Assembly (NCBI GenBank): GCA_022497155.1
Contig: MU385726.1
Location: 558,001 to 622,000, forward strand
Reading direction: 5' to 3'
Source: Whalleya microplaca
Lineage: Eukaryota > Ascomycota > Sordariomycetes > Xylariales > Xylariaceae
DNA: 64,000 bases
Shown: positions 35,301 through 48,570 of the stretch, one piece after another
Position numbering within the stretch: position 1 is the stretch's first letter
How the letters are laid out: every line of letters begins with the position of its first letter
Notes under the pieces: generated by a model
Database searches by the model: none
Seen by the model: the letters and a program-made list of their open reading frames with translations, nothing else
What the model was told of the DNA's origin: nothing
Translations under genes and position numbers: made by a program

Positions 35301-37943
35301 ATGCGCTTGCAAGTTTAACCGGACCTCAGGTGGCCAGTATTACATGTATTAAGTACCCTGTTCACGTTATATAGGCATCAAGTATGACGGGCATGGAAGT
35401 TTCAGACCAGTCTAGAAAAACCGATACTAAGAGGCAATATAGGGTCCTCCAGCATTTGGAAGGCTGTATGAAGACGCCCATAGCTAAACCAACGTTCTAT
35501 GTACTTGTTATGAGGTCGATGTCTTCGGAGACTCAGAGAGTTGAATTCATGTTCAGTCGTTCAGTTAGCGTGCCTCCGATTAGCGGGATAACACATCACA
35601 TTCCCGACTGAATGTAATTATCTACTATCTAGGTTATCGGCAGGTCGTATCGTCGAGCGCCACAAGATGGGGAAATCGGGTGCACATACCTACTCTCAGG
35701 ACGGGAATTGGCGATACCTGTGGGCCATTTTTGCCCGACAACTGCTATTGTACATAGTAGACCTACGTACGTGGCTGAAACTTATCCTAGTTGCACAGGA
35801 CGCGCGACGCGTGGAAGACCTTGATAGGCCGATAAGATGGAAGTAGGGCTGAGAAGCAGGTACACACCAATGACAATACTATTGAGTAAACTCAATTAAA
35901 ACGTGGTGTATTCTCGCTTGTGACACGATGCAATGATCTATAGTAGTGCCTACTATACTACATACATGCAGCCTGCAGCAAACAGCGGTGATAGCGATGT
36001 TTGTTAGTCGAAAGCCCCTTTGAGAAGTTTTACAGTAAAATTTTGCATTCGATGCACAACCCATGCGGCGTCAGGGGCGTTTGCATTTGGCCCAACAACG
36101 CTTGCATTGATGCTGGGGGACGGCAACGTATGCGTAATCCATAACTATAATGATGACCCTCAGGATTTCCGAGTTGGGCGTCAGAGGACCAAAGCAACTG
36201 ATTATATGCTCCGTTAAGCTCCGTATGTATAATTACTGAGATTTCCTGTCTAATTTGTTCAATCCATGGCCTTCTCCCTCGACCGATCTTCTCCGCAAAT
36301 TTTAAAATAAAGTTAAAAGGCGCCATCGATAGCACGCGATGTTGCGGCGATGGTGACCGACTTGGACGGCATCTGGGGGGAAAGCTGATCAAATTCTTCA
36401 AGTGATCGTCACTGGACAACAAGGCGGCAATTAAAGACTGGATAGGCTGCTTATTCGGGTTTAGTCAGGAACCAAAGCTAAAGCTGCAAGGCACCAACAG
36501 GGTCAATTAGGGCCAATCAGGTGTTATACATTAGGAGGATCCTGGGTCAAATGAGATTATGCAATCTTCGTCTGGCATTTCTGTTGTTTATGAATGACCG
36601 ACGGATGGGGCAGGCGGGACTGGCTGTATGGCAAACCAAAGGAGTTCTCATCAGGTAATGAGAGACGAGCGGCCTAATTCGCCCAGGTGAGAAGAGACTT
36701 CGGATGACAGGCCCTCCTAACAACGGTTTCGTCGCATTGTATGAACTCGTTGCTACAGTATAATAAGCGTTCTAACTTTGGCAGGCTCACTAGCCTTAAA
36801 AAGTAAATAGTGTGAGAGCTTAAAGCGACGATCGGAGTCTCAATTTTTATAATCTCTAAATAGTATGTGTGAACCACCTGGCTCGAGGAATCGAGCCTCA
36901 CCGTCGCTATTTCTGGTACTATGTAGGCATGTCGAAGGATCTTGTGGGAATGATGTTGACGACCTAAAATTGTCAATGGGAGGATAGCTTGGCACGTCCC
37001 AGAGAGGCTAGCTGGCTACGCTTTGAGCGTCTATTTGACGATAGCCCCTACCCATGTGCTATGTGCCTTTCTGTATCTTCTAATTTCCGTTGCCTGGTGT
37101 GACTCGGGGGCCAAACGCCCAAGGTGAGAGAGCATGAGTACCGAGTACATGCTTGTACCGCTGCCTCATCCGCTTCATTGTATATCTTCGGCAGTACATA
37201 TGTTTATATTTATGACCTTTGTTAGGGGTGCCAAGTGTAGTTTCAAAGTTTGAAGGGCTTTGGAGATTCGACATCAGAGATTTACAGTTCTAGACTAGGT
37301 GAGCAATTTCAAAGAGTCTTTCAGACTTCTATGGAATAATAATACTGGGCTTTGTTGTCTAAAGCCCCGACTTTCTTTGTTGGCAGGCGGGTACACGCTT
37401 CTCTTGCTACTTGTCCATAGTAGCGTTCAATCAACAGCCGTTAGCGATTGGTTCCCTTGGTCAGACGACCCCGGCCCCAACCGACTAGGGTGAAAGGTAC
37501 ACCAATTGAGTACCCCTGCCTTATTCCCCATTGCCATTATAATTTCGCGCCATGCACACAAGGATGCGCCTAAGATCGTGGATCTTCTTCCCGCTCCTCT
37601 CAAACGCACCATCATCCTCTATTTCCCTCATTTAACCTCACTTTCGCTCCTTTCCCGCACGTTCACTTTTCACCGTACATTCTCTCTTTATATCGATAGG
37701 ACTTCGTTGGCAGAGTTCATCTTACGACATCTACGAATACAGCATCAGCCCCAAACTTTGAGTATCGAGTATTCAACCTGAACATTCATTGAGCAATATC
37801 AATCTCATCGCATCGACATCCGTATATCTACGCACATATAACGAGACACGCGCTGAAGATTCCCAGCAAATTTGAAGGAGAAGATATAAGGATACAGTGA
37901 AGGAAAACAATCTTTTACAGCGCATTTCACTACACGAATCACA
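32366..37943. other. Gene-poor stretch, 5.6 kb
   Basis: AT-rich, with only short frames lacking motifs. No element ends, tRNA or conserved domain seen. The last few hundred bases should be the promoter and 5' UTR of the GPI-protein gene. Confidence 0.45.
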
Positions 37944-38300
37944 ATGCAACTTACATCATTTGTCGCAACGGCGCTTCTGCCCTTGCTGGCTGTCGCTGAG
38001 ACATCTACTCTGACATCGACATTGGTCATGACCAAGTATGTTACCATCCAGAAGGTTGCTACTACTTCGTCGGCTCTTTACAGCGCCAACTCGACATCTT
38101 CCGTCTTCTTCCCTACTGGCACTGGCGCATCCTCCTCCGCCGTCGTCCTCCCAACGACGACGACTGGCGCTGATGGCTCAACTACAGTGAGCTCGCCAAC
38201 TGTCAGCCCTACCATCAACAACAACGGTGGCAGTTCACTAGGCTCAGCCCAGGTCGCTTTCGCCGGCGTTGCTGGTCTACTTGTTGCCGCTATGCTGTAG
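37944..38300 (+). CDS. Small GPI-anchored cell-wall-type protein
   Basis: An intronless 118-residue protein. Residues 1-18 (MQLTSFVATALLPLLAVA) are a signal peptide. The middle is Ser/Thr-rich and probably O-glycosylated, with an N-glycosylation sequon at NST (about 49-51). The C-terminus has the layout of a GPI signal: small residues around NNNGGSS (about 93-99), then the hydrophobic tail VAFAGVAGLLVAAML. The N-terminal TSTLTSTLVMTKYVTIQK resembles the start of many small fungal GPI proteins. A role in the wall or plasma membrane is inferred from the layout; I do not recognise a named family. A pyrimidine-rich leader precedes it. Confidence 0.82.
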   Translation: MQLTSFVATALLPLLAVAETSTLTSTLVMTKYVTIQKVATTSSALYSANSTSSVFFPTGTGASSSAVVLPTTTTGADGSTTVSSPTVSPTINNNGGSSLGSAQVAFAGVAGLLVAAML

Positions 38301-41300
38301 CCTAGCTCCCAGGATATGTTGAAGCTTATATAAACGATATGTGTGTTTTACACAAATTTACCAATGCTCACCCGAACTCGTCGATGCGAACATCTTTACC
38401 CTTCATTTCATTTGTCAAAAACCAGCATTCTTCGTTTTCAGCGCTGTCCGGTTACATTACATGCGACGATACGAATGACCCAACGATATCACAATTGATG
38501 GCTACCATCAACTCGAACCGAAACTATTCCATATTAGTGTGAGCGAACCCACCATTTTCGGCTCAACGACAACGACTTTGATTTTCTACCGGTGTGGAGC
38601 GATTGGAGTTACTTTTTTTACAAACCGCCCTTAATGTCTCAATGAACCAGCAGCGCTCTACCGTCATAATCGATAGTGTCGATAAAGTCCCTGCAGACCA
38701 TTGACTACATACAACTACATCTCATCACGGGCTCTTCCTGCATAGACTTGCGAAATCCCCCGAGGTCTGAACTTCACCTTCTTACATCCCGTTCTTTCCG
38801 ATTCACTCATCACCTTCTGATACCCGACTCAGCTTTGGGGGCTGGTCGTACTATTTGTGCAAGGTCTGGAACATCCCCATGTGCCGTTGAGACACTGGGC
38901 CAGGAATGAGAGCCTTTTTGGATGTGGAGAAGAGTGTGTTGCTGGCTGGTCTATACTCTTTACTTCTGAAGCGGACCCCTTTGTTATTCTTCTTACCCCT
39001 ACCCCGGAAGTCGGTGACGACCGACGGAGTAGGAACCCACGAAGGCACCTTTATACTCTTTAACATATTTTATTTACCCTTCTACACGCCTTCGTGTTGT
39101 TAAGATACCCTGTTGTTGGAGGCTCGCCGTGCGAGGACTGGTTCGAGGAAACATGCGGGAGAGATTGAAAGATCTGTGTTGGTTTTTGACTGTTCTAAGA
39201 AAAATTTCAAGTTCATGCGAATACTTGCTTTATGATTCTCCTATGAAAGGAAAAAGGAGATGGGGGCAATGGACGGCTTGGTGTATTGTGTGAGAAGAAA
39301 AAGCATCCGGTTACATAGCTTGAAATTGACACTTTGAAGTTACATACACTCTCATGATACGTTGTGCACCACATGTGATGAATTAATTACCAGGCCCGTA
39401 AGGGGTTCCGTACACGCGTATCTCAAGCAATTAATCAATAGTGCCTCGCAGGTTGATATGTTCCCCTCGATACCCCTTTCTGCCCGTCCTCCCCTTTGAA
39501 CAAAGAAGGAAGAAAACGAGGGATTTGTCTCATAATACTTATTGACCTATCGATTTACCTGAACATATTCAACCGTTTGTCAGTATCATTATTGGAAAAC
39601 ACACCACACGGAGTTCACAGATGGGGTCGAGATTATTTGTATTCGAGCGATAAGTTTCAGAGGGTATGAATAGGGGCTATGTCACTAGGGGTTTCTTGTC
39701 ACTAGGTACGTGTTATTGGTAACTGGGGAACCATATGATGAGACTACAAGCAGACCTCGTCGATGCTTCATAGGATGTATGACAAGAACCGCTCGCTTGC
39801 GATACCTACGAAAGTTGAGGTGGTTAGCGACTATGGCTTTTGAGGTTCATGGCGATTGCAGTCTTGCGGTCGATTGCCCCTTATCAAACATAATTAATAT
39901 ACGTACAAAAATTTTTTTTATAAATACTAGTCCAATAGTCAACGGTGTACCGTCGCCCAAAGTCACTAGGATGTTGAGGGCACCTCCATTATCTGTATCT
40001 GAGTACGAGCGGGTGACACTCAAATAGCTGATGCGCATCAGCTACATACAGACGCGACAGCGACAGCGACAACACTGCTTCTTGCGGGGCGATATACAGC
40101 AGCCTAGAATAAGTATCACACAGAAGCAACGGCCTGTAACGCTTTGATTCTCTAGTAGTAAATATATGGCAGTTGCCCGTCGGTGCTATGGGTTACATCG
40201 CGCGTTCCGTATAAAGCGAAAGATTGCGAAACGCTCGACGACGAAGTTTCACGAAGAGTCCCAAGCCCACTCATGCCCCACTTAGTTCTTCATCGATAAA
40301 CTCATGTTGAGACTTGAGGCCTATAATTTGATATGCTTACGCCTGTTCGCACTTAATTTCTAGCGTCAGTCGCGCAAGTGTCACTAACAGTCCTAAGACT
40401 TCCCAATCTGTGACTCGAGTTGATGGTGATTGGCTGATGGCCCACCATGCCACGACGACCCATTGGTGTCTTGGCTGGACGTTCGAACCAACGCGTGGAT
40501 GTGTAACTGAACCGTTTCTCCTTGCTAACGAAGGGATATTTCGTATTTCGATATTAGTAGAAATGGCACAGTATATTGGTTAGATAGCAGTCTATTGTGT
40601 GGCTCTCATGATGTCCTAGCTACCATACAGTAGTTAGCAAAGTGGAAGCGGAAGCTGCGGTATCCTCTCGACCGCCAGTCAGTGCTTAGTATTAGGTAAA
40701 TGAGACATTAAGCATAGGTGATATTAGATATATTAATACCTTCGTTACACTGAGGATGAGGAGAGAAATGAAAATTCGTGACCCTGGTCATAATCTCATA
40801 GGATAGCCCAACCCATATTTTCACCGAGAAAACTAACGATATGAAGGAGGCTTATACAAGTTGCTGCTATATCTAGGAGACTTAAGGGCTAGCCTAGTAT
40901 CGAGCCAGATTTATAAGGCTCTGCGAATATACTACCAAAGCCCTGCCTGTCTGTCCGATATGTCGGGTATTCTTGTGATCTCATTCATATAATATCTTGG
41001 TTAAATATCATTATCTGAATATTATACTTTGAATGGCTTCAATTATGTCAGGCTTAGTTCTAGAGGAACTTCGCAGCTCTTGGCTGAACAGATGTATGCT
41101 AAGTTATTTTACCCTTTTAGCCTTTCGGCGGTAAGAAGAACTTCCATGACATTCTTTTTTCTGAGATCGAAGACCACTTGCCCCGTTACTGCTGGCCCAA
41201 ATATGTCCCATATCCTTGGTAGATCATAGTGGGCATTGTATCTCTCAACAGCAATTATGGTGGAATTGGCATGAGAAACTGTGCTTGATATCCCGTAATT

Positions 41301-42674
41301 TCCGAATATTCCCTGTGTGCATCATCTTGCCCTGCTTGCATAATATCAATAGAATCGACCTAGATGAACTTGATACCGGAAGACTCCACTCGGTGGAACG
41401 CATGGCAAACAATCAAGGCCTTTTAGATTGGGAGAGAGCCTGGATCATGAAGTCTTCCCAGGTTTGAACGGGTGGTATTCAGTGGTGATGCCGCATCCCG
41501 GACATAGCTCCAGGCGGCAGACACCGGATCGGCGGGAGCCGGGACGATGCACTGACGAAAAGTATCAAGAGGACCATAGAGACCTGGATCATGATACCTA
41601 TTTCCTCTGAAAGAGCCCGTTTGTTGCACCTTGTGTAGTGCTCATCACATTCCCGTATCTTCCTTGGAAGACGTTCGATGTTGATCTTCTTTACTTTGAA
41701 GAGACAATCTCGAGCTGTGCCTAGAGAGTAAACGGCCGGTGGGAGAAATGAACTTTACTTCACAGTGTCTGCCAATACATCCTAGTATTATAACCCGATT
41801 CTCATATTAATAGCCTCATATGTGAGATGGCGATGTTTTACTCCTAAGCTAATGTTAGGCTGAGCCGCCTTGAATAGTGTCTAGTCACAATGAGTCAGCT
41901 ACATAGATTCAGTTCTACGCGGCGCCTCTAAACTATATATAGAAACGTGATCTCTGTCGTACTAGCATAATGAAACAGTTGACTACGGTATCACTAACTG
42001 ATTCTACGGTACTTCGAATGGTAGATCACAAGAGCAGAAGCCTGAGAATTAAGCTTCCGAAACAGAAGAGAACTGGTCATCTATATATGTAATATATATA
42101 TAAATCTTAGAATCTAAGTTTTGTACATGAGATTTTTAAACAGTGCTTTCAACAAGTCACGTCATAAAGTAGCTTAACTTGGCTTACTATGACTTGATGA
42201 ATGTGCTCAAGTCTGGTCTTAGGGGTTCATGCTACTATTAAGATTCAAACACACGCATTGCTTACAAAGGACTTGTCAATTATTGAATATTGGGAAATAT
42301 CTTGAATCTATATGATTAATTAGAAGTACTGTGTTTGACGTTGAAAACGTTGAGTAAAGTAAGTCAGTACTGAAGCTAGTGGCGTTGGTGATGCGGTAGA
42401 TTGAAAGATACATTGGAGTGTTCGGGCTAAATGCCAGCTGGTGCCAGCTGGCCATCTGATTAGATAATAGGTGTCTAGACCCTTAGAACTCCGGTCCCAA
42501 CCGATCGGACCTGTTCGTGGCCAATGGTGGGGCGTGTAAAAGCGGGAGCTTATAGATAGCGTAATTGTAATCAGCATCATCGACATTTTTATCTTTTCTC
42601 TCTCTTTGAAGAGACATTTCTCCATCTTAACGTCGTGGTAGATTGATCTGGGCTGTAGTGACGGGGCTTCGATT
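38301..42674. other. Gene-poor stretch, 4.4 kb
   Basis: No supported gene. It contains a perfect 20-bp palindrome at 40025-40044 and a GACAGC hexamer repeat just after it (about 40051-40070). The last few hundred bases are the promoter of the lipoyl synthase gene. Confidence 0.45.
40025..40044. repeat. Perfect 20-bp palindrome
   Basis: TAGCTGATGCGCATCAGCTA equals its own reverse complement without a spacer. It lies in non-coding DNA far from any recognised gene, so its function is unknown; a dimeric DNA-binding protein site is one possibility. Confidence 0.7.
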
Positions 42675-43928
42675 ATGGCATCTCCTTCGGCCTCATTCCA
42701 GCGCATCCGCGCCCCTGCTCAGCGCGCAATTGCATCATCTCTAAGTTCTTCAACCCGTTCCTATGCCACCATCCCAACAACAAATACGCCTACTCCCACT
42801 CGTCGCCCGACGTACTTCAAAGACACCACGGTCGGGACGTTCGACCAGTTCTTACCTGGCGCCTCCGCCGCCGCCCCATTATCACCCACCGAAGCCTACA
42901 CACTGCGCACCGCCGAAGTCGGTCCCGCCTCTAACCGCCGCACCATCACCCGTCTGCCCGAATGGCTCAAGACGCCCATCCCCGCGGGCAACGACAACTA
43001 CAAGAAGATCAAGGCGGACCTGCGGGGGCTGAACCTGCACACCGTGTGCGAGGAGGCGCGGTGTCCTAACATCTCCGAGTGCTGGGGCGGCGACAACAAG
43101 AACGCCGCCACCGCCACCATCATGCTGATGGGCGACACGTGCACGCGCGGCTGCCGCTTCTGCAGCGTCAAGACGAACCGCAATCCCAAGCCGCTCGACC
43201 CCCACGAGCCCGAGCACACCGCCGAGGCCCTGGCGCGCTGGGGGCTCGGCTACGTCGTGCTCACGAGCGTCGACCGCGACGACATCGCCGACGGCGGCGC
43301 TAGACACTTCGCCGAGACGATACGCAAGATCAAGGCCAAGAAGCCTACATTACTTGTCGAGGCGCTGACCGGCGACTTCAGGGGCGATCTGGACGGCGTC
43401 AAGCTCATCGCCGAGAGCGGCCTCGATGTCTTCGCGCACAATGTCGAGACGGTCGAGGGACTCACGCCGTACGTGCGGGATCGGAGGGCGACCTTTAGGC
43501 AGAGCTTGAAGGTGCTGGAACACGCGAAGAAAGTCCGTGGTCAGGAGGGCATCATCACGAAGACGAGTATAATGCTGGGACTCGGCGAGCAGGAACAGGA
43601 AGTCAACGACGCCCTGAAGGAGCTGCGCAATGTCGGCGTGGATGTTGTCACGTTTGGACAGTACATGCGCCCGACGAAGCGACACCTAAAAGTGGAAAAG
43701 TACGTCACGCCGGAAGAATTCGAGATGTGGCGGGTGCGCGCGCTCGACATGGGATTCCTGTACGTCGCAAGTGGGCCTCTCGTCAGAAGCAGTTACAAAG
43801 CCGGCGAGGCGTTCATAGAGAACGTGTTGAGGAAGCGGGCGGGAGAGAGGGCCGTTGGCGGTGGCACTGACAGTAAATTGGAGGGAGCCGTGGTTGTGGA
43901 AGAGGCGCTGAAGGCCGATACGGCGTAG
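42675..43928 (+). CDS. LIP5: Lipoyl synthase, mitochondrial
   Basis: An intronless 417-residue radical-SAM enzyme that inserts two sulfur atoms into protein-bound octanoyl groups to form lipoyl groups on the glycine cleavage H protein and 2-oxoacid dehydrogenases. Residues 1 to about 30 are a Ser/Arg-rich mitochondrial presequence (…STRSYATIP). The auxiliary cluster motif is [12 protein letters not shown] (Cys 125, 130, 136) and the radical-SAM motif is CTRGCRFC (Cys 156, 160, 163). The C-terminal RSSY motif, whose serine ligates the auxiliary cluster, is present in [11 protein letters not shown]. All ligands are intact. The coding sequence is GC-rich, unlike its AT-rich surroundings. The start ATG at 42675 gives a complete presequence. 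Confidence 0.97.
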   Translation: MASPSASFQRIRAPAQRAIASSLSSSTRSYATIPTTNTPTPTRRPTYFKDTTVGTFDQFLPGASAAAPLSPTEAYTLRTAEVGPASNRRTITRLPEWLKTPIPAGNDNYKKIKADLRGLNLHTVCEEARCPNISECWGGDNKNAATATIMLMGDTCTRGCRFCSVKTNRNPKPLDPHEPEHTAEALARWGLGYVVLTSVDRDDIADGGARHFAETIRKIKAKKPTLLVEALTGDFRGDLDGVKLIAESGLDVFAHNVETVEGLTPYVRDRRATFRQSLKVLEHAKKVRGQEGIITKTSIMLGLGEQEQEVNDALKELRNVGVDVVTFGQYMRPTKRHLKVEKYVTPEEFEMWRVRALDMGFLYVASGPLVRSSYKAGEAFIENVLRKRAGERAVGGGTDSKLEGAVVVEEALKADTA

Positions 43929-44653
43929 GATCGAGCACCAAATAAATGTGCAAGCTACTTAGCCTCGGCCACGCTAGATATGTATACAGGCCTGTATATC
44001 ACACGTATAACATGAACTGTTCTTGGATCCTCAATTGGAGGGCTGGGGGTATGGACTCGGCGTATATAGAATGGTAGCATCTGTGCTCGCACAGGGAGGG
44101 TATGGAATTAGGGCTGGCCGTAAATGTTCTCTTCAACCAGAATACAATGAGAAAACCAACGAATACACTTCTTGGCAGACATATCTGCTAACAAGCGTCA
44201 TATCAAGCTATTCGTATAGAAAGATGTTACTGCCACACCAAATATCTCAATGCTAGACTTCCCCTTTGCGAGTGATGATGGATCGGTATTATCCGCCATC
44301 TCAACGCGAAATTGCGCCCCCAATACCTTGGTTTTGAGGCGATGCTCTTCAATGGCAGCGAAGATTGGATAGCGACCAATACGAAGCCGTCTGCTATGGC
44401 CCAACCATGGTTCAAGTTGCTTGTCAAGATACCCAAAAATCCACCCTAGCTGGTACACAGCTAAGGAGCCCAAGCCCAGGTTGGTCAACTCAGACTAGAC
44501 AGTCTGTGTAAAAAAACGTGCTATAACCGAGGTCATGTTTAGTCGAGGCAGTTACTCATTCCGAACCCTATCTTCAACTACCCAGGAAATGTTGATAGAC
44601 GGATACGTAAACTACCTATACGAGGCGCAGTGTCCTCATCTACAGACCAAAAC
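43929..44653. other. Convergent intergenic region with a possible gene remnant
   Basis: 725 bp between the convergent LIP5 and GH127-type genes. A 96-codon minus-strand frame (44198-44488) without an ATG has gene-like composition (RRLRIGRYPIFAAIEEHR) but no family I can name. It may be an exon of a decayed gene. Confidence 0.4.
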
Positions 44654-47302
44654 TCAAGCCTCCAAATCCACACCATCCAAATCAAGCACTGGGAGCAGCG
44701 CCATATGCAACTTGCTGCTCCCATACGGCACGAACCGCGCCGCGAACGGCTTTCCCTGCGGCACCACGTCAAACGTGCCCGGATCCGCGGCCGTATCCAG
44801 CACAATCGGCCAGTCTATCTCAACAGCCGCGATCCGCAGCTCCACGGGCGGGGCGCCGAGCTCCCAAATGGGATTCTTTAGCTCCTCGTTATCCTCCCCA
44901 TCCCCGTTGCGCACGACCGCGATCTGGCTAGGATCGATGGCGATGTTCCAGGTGGCGTTCGCCCGCGGCTCGAGGCGGTAATCGCGCGTGCGCCCCAGCG
45001 GATCCGTCGTGTTCGAGGGCAGCTTGGCGCCGTCGCGGTAGTTGACCGGGTCCGCCGCCACCGCGTCGTGCTCGATCGCCAGCGCGTACAGCAGCGCGCC
45101 GTAGTACACGGCCGCGGTGCCGTTGGCGCGGCGCTCGACGCGCGGCGCCGTCGCGAGCGAGAGCGTCGGCGTCATGACGCCCGCCGGCGCGTCGAGCTTC
45201 AGCAGCCCCGTGCCGGCGTCGGGCGCGATCGGGACCGGGACCGAGGTGTCGCCGCCGACGGCGCCGACGGTCAGCGTGCTGCGGGATACGTCCGCCCACC
45301 CCGGGATCCGGATGTAGAAGGTGAAGGGCGCGCTCGCAGAGATCGAGTACGTGATCGTGTGCCCGAAGGGGTACGTCGTGGTCGCGTTGACGAAGACGGC
45401 GTTGTCGCCGGCGAGGCTCACGGCCGCGCTGCCCGGGATCAAGAACACGTGCGCTAGCCCGCCGTCCTCGGTCGTGGCGAAGGAGTTCGCAAGGAATTTG
45501 GGGTATGCTTGCGGGTGGTTGACGGTGCAGCAGGGCTAGTGTGTAGCCTCTGGTTAGAAGCGGTTCAGGGGCAGAGGTAGGTATTTAGGAGGCGACTTAC
45601 ATAGTTCGGCTCGAGACCAAATACGTTGGCGTACGAATCGACGTCCCACCACAGGTCATCTGTGGTGAGGTTCCGAGACCAAGGCTAGATTTCGTGAGAT
45701 GAGGTTTCTCCTTTCAGAATTGATTTTTAAGTACCTGGTTTTCTTGTTGAACGTACTGATGCGACCACCAGTCTGCCGATACGGAAACAGGAAATGCGTT
45801 GAAAGCGGTTTGTTCCGCCCAGTCAGCAATGTCATTATCCCCTAAATATTGGTAAATATACGCAGACGAGAACATCACCTCGGCAGCTATGCAGAGCTCG
45901 GCACCTCTACTTGGGTTGAGATCAGCGATGTATTCATCTGCCAGGATCGTGCCCGCAAGTGATCGATGATAGGTAGCTAATAAGTCAACAGCTTTCCTGG
46001 TCTGCGCCTTCAGTGCTGGATCGCCAGTATTGCGATAGAGCGATAATGTGTATCGTAATCCTGGGGCCTACAAGTCAATAGCACATTCTTGGATGGAGTT
46101 TAGGTGCGAGAATATCAGGGGCTAGAATACCTTGAGCCATGTTTACACCGTGTATGAACACCCAGCTCAAGTCGAATGGAGTGTTCTCGTATAAAACCTT
46201 CGGGTACGCCTCATCTGTCCAAAATGTTCTCCAATCTGCTCCCCATAACACACCCCCATCAATCATAAGATCCATGGTTTCCAGAATAATATCGGTGTTA
46301 TTTCGAGGATCGCGTTCCACTATGGCATCTGAGGTCAGTAATCGCCTTAAATGGTAAGCTTTAAGAATAGACGAGAGTTCCAAACAACTGATGAATTCAA
46401 ATATCAATAGTTGTTAAAAATCCGGAATCGCTTACAGAGCCATTGCATAGGAATATGCATTTCATGTGTACGACCAACGCCGAACCCCGCAGTATCGAAG
46501 ATATCGTCGCCATGTACAAGAAGGCCAGTGTAGTTATTCTTAAGCATGCTGTGGGCAAGAACAGTATAGCGGTGCATAGCATCCAGAATGCGCTCAGTCT
46601 GGGTTGGATCAGCCTCGGCGTACTGGATGAGTCCAAGCAACAGCAGACATCGTGCCCAGAGTCCTCTGGTCTCATGCGTGGTCTCCCACCCTATCCATCC
46701 ATCTTCTTGTTGATGGTCGAGGATGTAATCCAAATAATACTTGACCTGACCACGAATCCTCTCATCGCCTAAGCCGAAGGCTAGTGGGACAAGGCCATTG
46801 AACCAATACGGGGATGCCTCGCTATCACACTCGAGAGTAAGCAAATGCCTTCTTATGCGTCCCTTTTAGGCTTCGACTTCCCGCCTAATTTATCGCAACT
46901 CTGAAAGCAACCCGAATAAATTCGGTTTGGCATCTTGACTAAACCCAACGAGGGATAGTATACTATCAAGTACTTACTCCAGAGCAGAGTACTCGGTAGA
47001 TCCACCTATATACTTGGAGTCGTGGACAAAGCGATAGAAGTCAAACATATTTCCAGAGAGACCTGAAGCTTCAAGCTCTAGCTGGTCTGTGAACCAGCCA
47101 AGCGGCTTGATAGACCCTAAGTCTAGCGGCTTATAGACAGGTTGAACAACTGTGTGCGGTTAGAAGTATTCCATATCAGAGACCTAAAATTAAGATTTGC
47201 CAATAACATACGAGAAGTTCCATCTCGGGATGTTGGTGCTGAATGTACAATGCATGAACCGGTTATAGCTGCAAGAGCGACGGCGAACTTTCGGACCATC
47301 AT
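44654..47302 (-). CDS. Secreted GH127-type glycosidase (DUF1680 family; beta-L-arabinofuranosidase-like)
   Basis: Seven exons (47302-47212, 47149-46978, 46851-46436, 46328-46131, 46060-45735, 45684-45601, 45535-44654) join in frame to 722 residues. The N-terminus MMVRKFAVALAAITGSCIVHSA is a signal peptide. The zinc-thiolate active site known from bacterial GH127 beta-L-arabinofuranosidase is recognisable as Glu347-x-Cys349 in GAELCIAAE and Cys431-Cys432 in PCCTVNHPQAYPKF. Other family blocks are GWFTDQLELEASGLSGN, SPYWFNGLVPLAF, DGWIGWETTHETRG and HGVNMAQGL. The beta-sandwich C-terminus follows. It probably removes arabinose-type sugars outside the cell; the exact substrate is inference, as GH146 shares the fold. 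The last exon is much more GC-rich than the first six. It is divergent from the DUF5695-like gene. Confidence 0.88.
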
Positions 47303-48570
47303 GCCGGATAAGATGAACCACGGGAAGTAACTAGTAAAGAACAGGATAAGGAATGCCCTCCAATGCAGCTATTCATGAAATGCTTCTTATACTCTATCAT
47401 TCCTAAATAGGGTCCTGGGCTGGGAAGTCGTCCGATGATAAGGTTATTCGGATAAAGCGGTTTGATAAGGGGAGGAGTTCCAATATCTAATATGCGGGCC
47501 AATCAGATTGAGAGGATTTATTTTTTAGGTAGTTACGAAGGCAACTGGATAGGTGAAACGGGGTGTCGTCAACTCCATCCTTCCATTATTACATTGTACT
47601 ATGTAACGTTCTACATAGATGCACAAGGCAGCATATGCGGAAACAGGGATGGTGGCTGCCTGTCCAGGTGGCTAAGTTCGCTGGGCCTACGTCGGATGAG
47701 GAGTAGTAGATACAGTCCCCCAGGATGGAGATTCTACTGTAACGCTAGATAGGAAATGCCGTAGCTTTTTGCCAAAATAGGCTTAAAAGTTACGATGGCT
47801 CTATAATAGAAAGGCTAGATGCTAATGGACGATATGATGTACTGACCAGATTTTCCTATACTACATGTGATTTTGATAGGCATTTACTACGTAGTATTAG
47901 GAAGATGTTAGCGTTATCATATCTCTCCTCATTATAGGAGCGTTGGTGAGGTATAGTAACCTTTGATATCAATCAGCTAAATAAGGTTTGCGACTAGGAG
48001 ACTAAGGGAGATCTTCACTGATATAGATTTGCGCTCTCTCTACTGTTATAGTCTTCGTACAATCGTCACCTTTACGTCTAGTTAAGCAAGAATCAAGCAA
48101 GTAGCATCGCAACTCTTGGTATTGTATGAGTAGGATTTGTACAAAATTGATTGATTATTCGGGTATCATCAGACGTTGTTGTGGCAGCTTCTAAAGAGCA
48201 ATTCCGCCTTTGTTTTCCGATAAGTTGAAGAAAGTAGGCCAAAAGTGGAAGGTATGAACCCTAGTAGAAAGTCTGGTGAAGTTAGCCGCTCCGACATCTA
48301 TTATATTGGGGAACTATAATGTAACCTTGGTTGATGATTTCCCATCTATCAGGGCCTAAATAGCTCCAGCGTTCCAATTATACCCCGCAACACGATGCCG
48401 TACTCATGGTCCATAGATGCAATATCGCGAAAATGTGATCTTCAGGAACAGTATGAGAATGTATCTAAGTCTAGGTGGTGTAGATATAAAGCGTTGCTAT
48501 ACAGTGGCATACTAGGAGAGTTAAGGACCTTCGTTAGTTTTTGATTAATGCTTAAATTGTTATTGTAACG
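47303..48570. promoter_or_regulatory. Shared divergent promoter, GH127-type / DUF5695-like genes
   Basis: About 1.27 kb between two divergent secreted-protein genes, AT-rich. Both signal-peptide exons face away from it, so co-regulation is plausible. No specific carbon-source factor site is claimed. Confidence 0.5.

Noticed and set aside
45068..45457. Arg-rich plus-strand frame of 129 codons
   Set aside because: Antisense shadow of the GC-rich last exon of the GH127-type gene; the composition is an artefact of GC bias.
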